DNA of 5,054 nucleotides from an uncultured Flavobacteriales bacterium (lineage in GTDB: Bacteria; Bacteroidota; Bacteroidia; Flavobacteriales_D; Sanyastnellaceae). Below the pieces are notes generated by a model. It saw nothing but the letters and a program-made list of their open reading frames with translations, ran no database searches and had not been told where the DNA came from. Each line of letters begins with the position of its first letter. Positions within the stretch are counted from its first letter, which is position 1. The DNA lies in NCBI GenBank assembly GCA_913057815.1, contig CAJXOV010000221.1, forward strand, positions 1 through 5,054. The letters run 5' to 3'. Positions 1-5,054 of this stretch are shown piece after piece. The translations under genes were made by a program, and so were the position numbers.

Positions 1-1291
1 CGGTAGCTATCGGCATAGCTATTTCTGACATGTTTTCACATGAAATTTCTAATTGTGTTGGATTTTCTGAGTTCCAAACTGGCGGTGTTGAGTCTAATAT
101 TTCAATTTCAAAAGTGTTTGCTGAAACTAATTCTAATTCGGTATTAGTTATAGAAATTGTGTGAGTAATCAACTCACCACAAGCGGTTAATTCTGTGTTT
201 TCAGTCTCTTCTAAGAAGTAAGTTGAATTTGCTATTCCATCTTCCCAACTTTGTCCTAAAGAGTATTCCAGTTGTGGAATTTCATCTCCACATTCCACTG
301 CTTCATAACTTTCTAAATTAGCCTCAAAACTAAAATCGGGAGCATTAACGTAAATAGAAGTTTCACAGCTGGTTACATTTCCTGAAGCATCAGTAACAGT
401 GAAGACTAGCTGATGCTCACCTGTAGTTAAAGTCTCGCCTGGAAGTGGATTTTGTTCTACAGTGTAAGAGCAACTTTCATCTACTATTAAACCATCAGAT
501 AAATCAGGAATGGAAAAATTGTTTTCACTCTCATATTCTGTAATTATACCTGAACAATCGACAATAGGAGATTCATTATCATATGTAATAGTATATGTCC
601 ATGTGTTTGATTCAAGTAGTAATTCACCGATATCACAGATATTTAAATCACAATAAGGGTGGAATACTTCTACTGTGCTTTCCACAATGGTGGTGTTTTC
701 ATCTATTTGAGTCTCACTTATCCAGTGGTACTCTTCGACTATTGTAGTGCCCCATTTATCTATAGGTTCTCCAATGAACTCATACGTTTGATTTGGGACA
801 TCCTCTTCACAATAATATACTTCGTCTGCATTTAGAATGGTTAACGAATATTCTGCAGATTCTGTATAAAGTTCCTCACACCAACATTGGGACGGACCAA
901 ACGCTACCCAACCTGAAGCCGAATTTTCATTTCCAGTGCCAATTTGTGTAGTATCACAAATACATACTGATCTCATGTAAGCATCAGTATAATTTTCACT
1001 GATTTGATGAAAAATTTCTAAAAAATTCGAGAAGTTCCCTCCAGGTTGATCCAAGATAGGTGAAATTAGAGTTCCTTGAGATTGTCCAGGAATGAAACCC
1101 TCAGGGCCATATTCTAGCTCATAGGAAATCGAATCACATGCGGATTCTGGTTCTATCCAGATATAGTTTACTACAGTAATGTCACCTAATGAATAATATT
1201 CTCTGGATAAATCTGTAGGCTCCGGACATTCTTGACCTAAGAGTTGAAAATAAGGTGCAACTAAAAGTAGAATAAGAATAATTTTTCTCAT
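1..1291 (-). CDS. Secreted FN3/HYR-domain surface protein, C-terminus cut off by window edge
   Basis: An open frame of 430 complete codons starts at the ATG at 1289-1291 and reads leftward off the window without a stop. Residues 1-20 (MRKIILILLLVAPYFQLLGQ) form a Sec-type signal peptide. Residues about 21-138 resemble a fibronectin type III-like module (CPEPTDL, YELEYGPEGF, then AYMRSVC and SGWVAFGP near its end). Residues about 238-316 match a HYR domain: DNESPIVDC opening, DESCSYTVEQNPLPGETL, then the TDASGNVTSC signature. A second repeat appears to open at 400 (DSTPPVWNSENP). The mature part is acidic and has about fifteen cysteines, suiting an exported disulfide-containing protein. Such proteins in Bacteroidota are commonly large, T9SS-exported adhesins or surface proteins; a C-terminal sorting tail is expected but lies outside the window. 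No enzyme motif is visible, so the precise role is unknown. No Shine-Dalgarno sequence precedes the start and no upstream in-frame ATG competes with it. Confidence 0.85.
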   Translation of the reverse strand, partial: MRKIILILLLVAPYFQLLGQECPEPTDLSREYYSLGDITVVNYIWIEPESACDSISYELEYGPEGFIPGQSQGTLISPILDQPGGNFSNFLEIFHQISENYTDAYMRSVCICDTTQIGTGNENSASGWVAFGPSQCWCEELYTESAEYSLTILNADEVYYCEEDVPNQTYEFIGEPIDKWGTTIVEEYHWISETQIDENTTIVESTVEVFHPYCDLNICDIGELLLESNTWTYTITYDNESPIVDCSGIITEYESENNFSIPDLSDGLIVDESCSYTVEQNPLPGETLTTGEHQLVFTVTDASGNVTSCETSIYVNAPDFSFEANLESYEAVECGDEIPQLEYSLGQSWEDGIANSTYFLEETENTELTACGELITHTISITNTELELVSANTFEIEILDSTPPVWNSENPTQLEISCENMSEIAMPIAT

Positions 1292-1315
1292 GGATAGTGT
1301 TGTTTCAGTATCCAG

Positions 1316-1347
1316 TAAAAATAGAAGATAATAGCTTAAAAAAACAA
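1316..1347 (-). promoter_or_regulatory. Possible Bacteroidota-type promoter for the surface-protein gene
   Basis: On the minus strand a TTG (1345-1347) is followed after 21 bases by TATTTTTA (1316-1323), matching TAnnTTTG at all but the last base. The spacing fits the Bacteroidota consensus (TTTG, about 17-23 bases, TAnnTTTG). It would give a leader of roughly 15-20 bases before the ATG at 1291. In such AT-rich DNA a near match can occur by chance, so this is a weak call. Confidence 0.28.
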
Positions 1348-1593
1348 TGTAGTCTGATTCGTTTTCAGGATAGGATGCTTCAAGCAAAAGGTTCGTTGAG
1401 CGAATAATGGATAAAATATTATGGATTATAGCTTCGGTCACCTAATCACGTCAAGTCATCTTTCCTTTTTACATTTAATACAGCTGATAACGGTTAGACA
1501 AGTGTATTTGCTTTGAAAATAATGCGATTCATAATGAGGATTTAAATGAAGCTTTTACGACAGGATAGAAATAAATAAAAAGTATAGAACGCA

Positions 1594-1619
1594 AAAAAGG
1601 GGCTCCTCAGCCCCTTTTT
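1594..1619. terminator. Bidirectional rho-independent terminator
   Basis: This is a perfect inverted repeat: AAAAAGGGGCT (1594-1604), a CCTC loop (1605-1608), and AGCCCCTTTTT (1609-1619). The GC-rich core GGGGCT/AGCCCC is flanked by an A run (1593-1598) on one side and a T run (1615-1619) on the other, so it would produce a stem followed by a U tract in either direction, slightly longer on the minus strand (six T versus five). It sits between divergent genes, so it is not downstream of any annotated gene. It may insulate the two promoters or end an unannotated short transcript. Confidence 0.85.
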
Positions 1620-1656
1620 AATCTTCTTCACATACCTTAACCGTGTAAGCTAGAAG

Positions 1657-1697
1657 TTTGTTTGTTTTCAAGTAATCTTACGGGATGTTTACATTTG
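1657..1697 (+). promoter_or_regulatory. Probable Bacteroidota-type promoter of the nuclease-tfoX-tpiA-prmA operon
   Basis: TACATTTG (1690-1697) is an exact match to the TAnnTTTG -7 element known from Bacteroidota. TTTG repeats at 1657-1660 and 1661-1664 could serve as the -33 element, although the 25-base gap from the nearer one is longer than usual. Transcription would start near 1703, leaving an A-rich leader of about 16 bases before the ATG at 1720. No Shine-Dalgarno sequence is present, as is typical of the phylum. Confidence 0.5.
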
Positions 1698-1719
1698 AAG
1701 TTACAAAAAATCGAAAAAA

Positions 1720-2940
1720 ATGTTGAGAAAAATATTGTGTTGTGCTGTAATGCTGGCTGCTGTTGGGATTCATGCGCAAGAATTTTTTACTGTAATGAAC
1801 TATAATGTTCTGAATTTTCCGAATGGGAGCATCCCAAATAGGCAGGATACGCTTAAAAAGATCATAGATTTTGTAGAACCTGATTTTATTTTGCTTCAAG
1901 AATTAAAATCTGAGGCAGGATTAATTAGCATAGCCGAAGAATCTTGCGTGGATTTAGATGGAGATTATAGAGCAGCTACTTGGGAAACTCTTCAGAGTAA
2001 TCCTAATAGTGGATGGCCACTTCAGCAGAACATAGTATACAATGCAGAGAGATTCACATTACACGAGGAGAATGTAGTGCTCACTAATTATAGAGACTTT
2101 AATGAATTTATATTTTACTTTAACTCTGAGGAGCTGGTAAATCAGCAGGATACTGCATTTCTTTATGTGTATACTACTCATTTAAAAAGTAGTCAGGGAG
2201 GAGATAATGAACAGTTAAGACTGGAAATGGTAGAATACTTTACAGCTCACTTAGCTACTCTTCCAGGAGATGCTCAGGTAATCATAGGGGGAGATTTTAA
2301 TTTATATGATAGCGCTGAACCAGCTTACCAACTTTTATTAAGTGATGAAAATGCCATTCAATTAGAAGATCCTATAGATATGCCTGGAGATTGGCATTCG
2401 AGCAGTTATCCAGATAAGTCTATACTTACACAGAGCACTAGAGTTTCTACCATTTTTGATGATGGAGCAGGTGGTGGTTTGGATGATAGGTTTGATTTTA
2501 TGCTTTGTTCTGAGAATATGTTAGATGGTTCTTCGGGATACCAATATGTAGACAATTCGTATTATGCATTAGGGAATAACGGAACATGTTATAATGAAAA
2601 TATTACTGACTGCATGCCTAATTTCAGTGTACCTTCTAGCGTAATGAATGCCCTTTATTATATGTCGGATCATTTGCCAGTAATAATGCAACTTCAGTTG
2701 GATCAGACGAGTTCGATTTCGGAGCTAGATAAAAACATTCTTCTGCGTAGCAATGTCGTTAACGAAACGATAAGCTTCAATAAATCACTCAATGAGACAG
2801 TGAAAATTTATACAGTCTTGGGAGAAGAGGTATTGCAACGCCAGCTAAAGGGAAAATCTATAAACGTAAGTGATCTTTCAAGCGGAGCTTATATCATAGT
2901 TATCGGGAATAAGACTTCATTAAAATTCGTAAAACTATAA
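1720..2940 (+). CDS. Secreted endonuclease/exonuclease/phosphatase family protein with T9SS sorting domain
   Basis: This 406-residue protein is a probable extracellular metal-dependent phosphodiesterase, most likely a nuclease of the DNase I-like EEP superfamily. Residues 1-20 are a signal peptide (MLRKILCCAVMLAAVGIHAQ). The EEP core spans about 22-326 and shows the family motifs in order: MNYNV (N29), LLQE (metal-binding E61), TTHLKS (H154), GGDFN (D192, N194), DDRFDF (D259 or D256) and SDHLP (catalytic pair D317-H318). All key residues appear present, so the enzyme should be active. Residues about 335-406 form a type A T9SS C-terminal sorting domain (VKIYTVLGEEV, INVSDLSSGAYIIVI, ending FVKL), predicting outer-membrane export and cleavage or surface attachment. 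The substrate (DNA, RNA or a phosphoester) cannot be fixed from sequence; the fold also includes sphingomyelinases and phosphatases. The start follows an A-rich leader and a good promoter match. Its TAA stop overlaps the next ATG by one base, so it leads a likely four-gene operon. Confidence 0.92.
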   Translation: MLRKILCCAVMLAAVGIHAQEFFTVMNYNVLNFPNGSIPNRQDTLKKIIDFVEPDFILLQELKSEAGLISIAEESCVDLDGDYRAATWETLQSNPNSGWPLQQNIVYNAERFTLHEENVVLTNYRDFNEFIFYFNSEELVNQQDTAFLYVYTTHLKSSQGGDNEQLRLEMVEYFTAHLATLPGDAQVIIGGDFNLYDSAEPAYQLLLSDENAIQLEDPIDMPGDWHSSSYPDKSILTQSTRVSTIFDDGAGGGLDDRFDFMLCSENMLDGSSGYQYVDNSYYALGNNGTCYNENITDCMPNFSVPSSVMNALYYMSDHLPVIMQLQLDQTSSISELDKNILLRSNVVNETISFNKSLNETVKIYTVLGEEVLQRQLKGKSINVSDLSSGAYIIVIGNKTSLKFVKL

Positions 2941-3275
2941 TGGCATTTAATCAAGTTTTAGCAGATAGAATAGAAAACATTTTTAAGGAAAGAGGTGTGG
3001 AGGTAGTCCAGAAAAAAATGTTTGGAGGAATGGCCTATTTGTATAAAGGGAAAATGACAGTGGGAGTAATGAAAGAAAATCTCACAGTAAGAATTATTAG
3101 TAAAAAAATAGATGAGCATATGGACCAACCATATACTTCTCCTATGAACTTTACAGGGAAAGTAATGAAGGAATTTGCCTATGTAAATGAAGAAGGCTTT
3201 AAGTCAGACTTTGAGTTGGATAAATGGGTAGATTTGGGCTTAGAACATGCCAAAACAAAATTGAAAGAAATATAA
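2940..3275 (+). CDS. TfoX/Sxy N-terminal-domain family protein
   Basis: This 111-residue cytoplasmic protein consists of a single TfoX N-terminal domain. The hallmark is KKMFGGMAYLYKGKMTVGV at residues 25-43, followed by a strand-rich middle (LTVRIISKK, 48-56) and the closing segment FELDKWVDLGLEHAK (91-105) seen in this family. Proteobacterial TfoX/Sxy regulates competence, but there the protein also has a C-terminal domain; standalone N-domain proteins like this are widespread and of unproven function, so a competence role should not be assumed. There is no signal peptide or membrane segment. The ATG shares its A with the TAA of the upstream nuclease gene (TAATG), indicating translational coupling, and tpiA begins one base after its stop. 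Length is normal for the single-domain form. Confidence 0.85.
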   Translation: MAFNQVLADRIENIFKERGVEVVQKKMFGGMAYLYKGKMTVGVMKENLTVRIISKKIDEHMDQPYTSPMNFTGKVMKEFAYVNEEGFKSDFELDKWVDLGLEHAKTKLKEI

Positions 3276-3276
3276 G

Positions 3277-4029
3277 ATGAGTAGAAAAATAGTAGCAGGA
3301 AACTGGAAAATGAATAAAAGCATGACTGAGGCTCAAGCTTTAGTGCAGGAGTTAAACGGAATGGCAGGTGCATGGCCTTCAGATGTGAAAGTGATAATTT
3401 CTCCTCCCATGTTATACCTAACACAGATAGCTGTGAATACTGGAGATAATCTTCATGTAGCAGCGCAAAATTGCCACGCAGAAAAATCTGGAGCATATAC
3501 AGGTGAAGTGAGCGCGGTGCAATTAAAGTCAAGTGGAGTAAATTTCTGTATCCTAGGACACTCTGAGAGAAGACAGTATTTTGGAGAAACGGATGAGTCG
3601 GTTAATGCCAAGGTGAAATCATGTTTAGCAGAAGGAATAACTCCTATAGTATGTATAGGTGAATTATTAGAAGAAAGGGAAGCAGGAAGAGAATTTTCGG
3701 TAGTTGAAACTCAGCTAAAAGGAGGCCTTGAAGGATTGTCTTCAGAAGAAATAGAAAAATGTATAGTCGCTTATGAGCCGGTTTGGGCTATAGGTACAGG
3801 GAAAACAGCTTCTTCAGATCAAGCACAAGAAATTCATGCATTTATTAGAACTAAACTATCTGAAATCAGTTCTCAAGAAGTGGCAGATACGGTGTCCATT
3901 CTATATGGAGGGAGTTGTAAGCCAGCTAATGCCAAAGAGATTTTCTCTAAGCCAGATGTTGATGGTGGACTTATAGGAGGAGCATCATTGAATGCATCTG
4001 ATTTTAACGCATTAATTAATTCTTACTAA
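3277..4029 (+). CDS. tpiA: Triosephosphate isomerase
   Basis: This enzyme interconverts dihydroxyacetone phosphate and glyceraldehyde 3-phosphate in glycolysis and gluconeogenesis, as a cytoplasmic TIM-barrel that is usually a homodimer. The 250-residue length is standard. All catalytic signatures are present: AGNWKMN with substrate-binding N9 and K11, ILGHSERR with electrophile H95, and the active-site segment AYEPVWAIGTGK with catalytic base E167 and flexible loop 6 following it. The phosphate-binding elements YGGS (210-213) and GLIGGASL (231-238) are intact. The ATG lies one base after the tfoX-like stop, and the TAA is directly followed by the GTG of prmA. The tpiA-prmA order is common in Bacteroidota. 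Confidence 0.98.
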   Translation: MSRKIVAGNWKMNKSMTEAQALVQELNGMAGAWPSDVKVIISPPMLYLTQIAVNTGDNLHVAAQNCHAEKSGAYTGEVSAVQLKSSGVNFCILGHSERRQYFGETDESVNAKVKSCLAEGITPIVCIGELLEEREAGREFSVVETQLKGGLEGLSSEEIEKCIVAYEPVWAIGTGKTASSDQAQEIHAFIRTKLSEISSQEVADTVSILYGGSCKPANAKEIFSKPDVDGGLIGGASLNASDFNALINSY

Positions 4030-4866
4030 GTGAATTATAAAGAAGTAGCATTTAAGTTGGAGCCTGTTCTTCCAGCTAGAGATATCCTTACGGCATATCT
4101 TGCAGAAATCGGATATGAGAGTTTTGTGGATAGTAAAGAAGGACTTCAAGTATACATTCCTGAAGTGGACTTTAATGATTCTGCTCTCAAAGAAACAATC
4201 TCAGATGTAGAGCCATTCTGTAAAGTATCTTATGAGGTGATTCATCATGAAAAACAAAACTGGAATGCGCAGTGGGAGAGTTCTTTCGAACCGGTAGAGG
4301 TAAAAGATACATGCAGAATAAGAGCGCCTTTTCATGAAACTAAAGCAGGTTTTATACATGAGATTATCATAGAACCTAAAATGTCTTTCGGTACAGGTCA
4401 TCACGAGACTACTAAGACTATAATAGACGCGATGTCTGAAATAGATTTTCAAGGAAAATCAGTATTGGATATGGGCACTGGGACTGGAGTCCTTGCTATT
4501 TATGCTGAAAAACTAGGAGCTTCTGAGTTATTAGCTATAGACATAGAAAACTGGGCTTATGAAAACACTATAGAAAATGTAGAAGTCAACAGCTGTAGTA
4601 AAATAGAAGCACGGCTAGGAGGGAAGGAGCAGATAAAATCTTCGGAAGTGTTCGATGTGGTAATAGCCAATATCAATAGGAATATTCTCTTGGAAGATAT
4701 GCATTCATATGCAGCAGCTATGAAGAGTGGTTCTGTGCTACTTTTGAGTGGTTTTTATGCATTGGATGCAGCCATTCTAACTGAAAAAGCAAGTGAGTTT
4801 GGGTTAAGCGGGTTTCTAAGAAAAGAAGAAAATAGCTGGACAGTTTTAGGGTTTAGAAAAGACTAG
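4030..4866 (+). CDS. prmA: Ribosomal protein L11 methyltransferase
   Basis: PrmA is a cytoplasmic SAM-dependent enzyme that methylates ribosomal protein L11. This 278-residue protein has an N-terminal L11-recognition region (about 1-95, including LAEIGYESFVD) and a class I methyltransferase domain. Visible motifs are MSFGTGHHETT (118-128), characteristic of PrmA; SAM-binding motif I VLDMGTGTGV (145-154); the acidic residue of motif II in AIDIENWA (D171); and the motif IV-like VIANINRNILLE (211-222, N214). The start is a GTG immediately after the tpiA stop with no spacer and no Shine-Dalgarno sequence. It is supported by the family-typical N-terminus (MNYKEVAFKLEP) and by the lack of an in-frame ATG before residue 118. 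Initiation probably depends on ribosomes finishing tpiA. Length is slightly under that of the E. coli enzyme, as usual in this phylum. Confidence 0.95.
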   Translation: MNYKEVAFKLEPVLPARDILTAYLAEIGYESFVDSKEGLQVYIPEVDFNDSALKETISDVEPFCKVSYEVIHHEKQNWNAQWESSFEPVEVKDTCRIRAPFHETKAGFIHEIIIEPKMSFGTGHHETTKTIIDAMSEIDFQGKSVLDMGTGTGVLAIYAEKLGASELLAIDIENWAYENTIENVEVNSCSKIEARLGGKEQIKSSEVFDVVIANINRNILLEDMHSYAAAMKSGSVLLLSGFYALDAAILTEKASEFGLSGFLRKEENSWTVLGFRKD

Positions 4867-4957
4867 GATTAGCTTGCGCTTGGTTTGTGTTCGTCTTTGA
4901 AAAAGGAGTTTTTATAGTTCTGATTCGTGTTTTCATGGTAGGTTTGAAGTTTTGGTA

Positions 4958-4965
4958 TACCTTTG
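4958..4965 (+). promoter_or_regulatory. Possible -7 promoter element upstream of a truncated gene
   Basis: TACCTTTG matches the Bacteroidota TAnnTTTG element exactly. It lies in the spacer after prmA, about 35 bases ahead of an ATG at 5001-5003. The nearest upstream TTTG (4943-4946) is only 11 bases away, too close for a standard -33 element, so the match is incomplete. If real, it would drive the next gene to the right, only seven bases of which would remain before the adapter. Confidence 0.3.
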
Positions 4966-5007
4966 AAATCGAAAAATTATAAACTATAATCTTATCTATT
5001 ATGAAAT

Positions 5008-5054
5008 CTGTCTCTTATACACATCTGACGCTGCCGACGAATAGAGAGGTGTAG
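5008..5054. other. Illumina Nextera (Tn5) adapter contamination
   Basis: These terminal 47 bases are synthetic. CTGTCTCTTATACACATCT (5008-5026) is the 19-base Tn5 mosaic end used in Nextera libraries. GACGCTGCCGACGA (5027-5040) is the reverse complement of the Read 1 side adapter tail. ATAGAGAG (5041-5048) is the reverse complement of CTCTCTAT, the i5 index sold as N502/S502. GTGTAG (5049-5054) begins the reverse complement of the P5 primer. Genomic sequence therefore ends at about 5007, and nothing in this stretch should be annotated as biology. Confidence 0.98.

Larger units (their letters stand above)
1292..1719. other. Divergent intergenic region, no convincing gene
   Basis: This 428-base gap separates the leftward surface-protein gene from the rightward nuclease operon. 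It contains the hairpin terminator at 1594-1619 and probable promoter elements close to each flanking start. Open frames inside it are very short: on the plus strand the longest ATG-started one I found is about 31 codons with no recognisable character, and on the minus strand a 20-codon open stretch (1618-1677) ends beside the terminator but lacks an ATG. I see no tRNA, rRNA, CRISPR or insertion-sequence structure. A small RNA ending at the hairpin is possible but cannot be shown from sequence alone. Confidence 0.6.

Noticed and set aside
1422..1517. 31-codon plus-strand open frame starting MDYSFGHLITS in the intergenic region
   Set aside because: It has no recognisable motif, no clear promoter and ends well before the terminator; short frames of this length are expected by chance.
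1618..1677. 20-codon minus-strand open stretch (ending KLLAYTVKVCEED) that stops right beside the terminator
   Set aside because: It looked like the tail of a gene because of its position, but it is only an in-frame continuation after the stop of the antisense frame at 1678-1899, has no ATG, and is too short to support a gene or pseudogene call.
1678..1899. 73-codon minus-strand open frame overlapping the nuclease start
   Set aside because: It lies antisense to the signal peptide and EEP N-terminus of a clearly coding gene, has no recognisable domain and covers that gene's likely promoter.
3179..3532. 117-codon minus-strand open frame across the tfoX-like/tpiA junction
   Set aside because: It is a shadow of two well-supported plus-strand genes, with low-complexity Ser/Phe/Leu-rich translation and no family resemblance.
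4201..4452. 83-codon minus-strand open frame inside prmA
   Set aside because: It is fully antisense to the conserved PrmA coding sequence, with no domain character and no promoter signal.
5008..5026. Apparent Tn5 transposon end
   Set aside because: The mosaic end is immediately followed by Nextera Read 1 adapter, i5 index and P5 sequence, so it is library-preparation DNA and not a native insertion.

Overview
The window looks like a contig end from a member of the Bacteroidota, most likely a flavobacterium-like organism. The evidence is a type IX secretion (T9SS) C-terminal sorting tail on a secreted nuclease, a secreted FN3/HYR-type adhesin-like protein, AT-rich DNA, A-rich leaders without Shine-Dalgarno sequences, and TAnnTTTG-type promoter boxes. 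The assignment is inferred from these hallmarks, not from a database match.

Layout: positions 1-1291 (minus strand) hold the N-terminal 430 residues of a large exported, cysteine-rich multidomain surface protein whose C-terminus runs off the left edge. Positions 1292-1719 are a divergent intergenic region with no convincing gene. It contains a perfect GC-rich hairpin flanked by A and T runs (1594-1619) that looks like a bidirectional intrinsic terminator, and probable promoters near both flanking genes. Positions 1720-4866 (plus strand) carry four tightly packed genes: a secreted endonuclease/exonuclease/phosphatase (EEP) family protein with a T9SS tail, a small TfoX N-terminal-domain protein, triosephosphate isomerase (tpiA), and ribosomal protein L11 methyltransferase (prmA). 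Their junctions are a 1-base overlap, a 1-base gap and a 0-base gap, so they are probably co-transcribed and translationally coupled. Positions 4867-5007 are a short spacer with a possible promoter box and an ATG at 5001. Positions 5008-5054 are not genomic: they are an Illumina Nextera (Tn5) adapter including an i5 index.

Functionally the plus-strand cluster mixes housekeeping genes (glycolysis, ribosomal protein methylation) with a secreted nuclease and a small protein of the TfoX/Sxy family. I see no CRISPR array, mobile element, RNA gene or evident new defence system. The most unusual signal is the untrimmed adapter; the most interesting biological points are the orphan terminator and the nuclease-TfoX pair placed upstream of tpiA.
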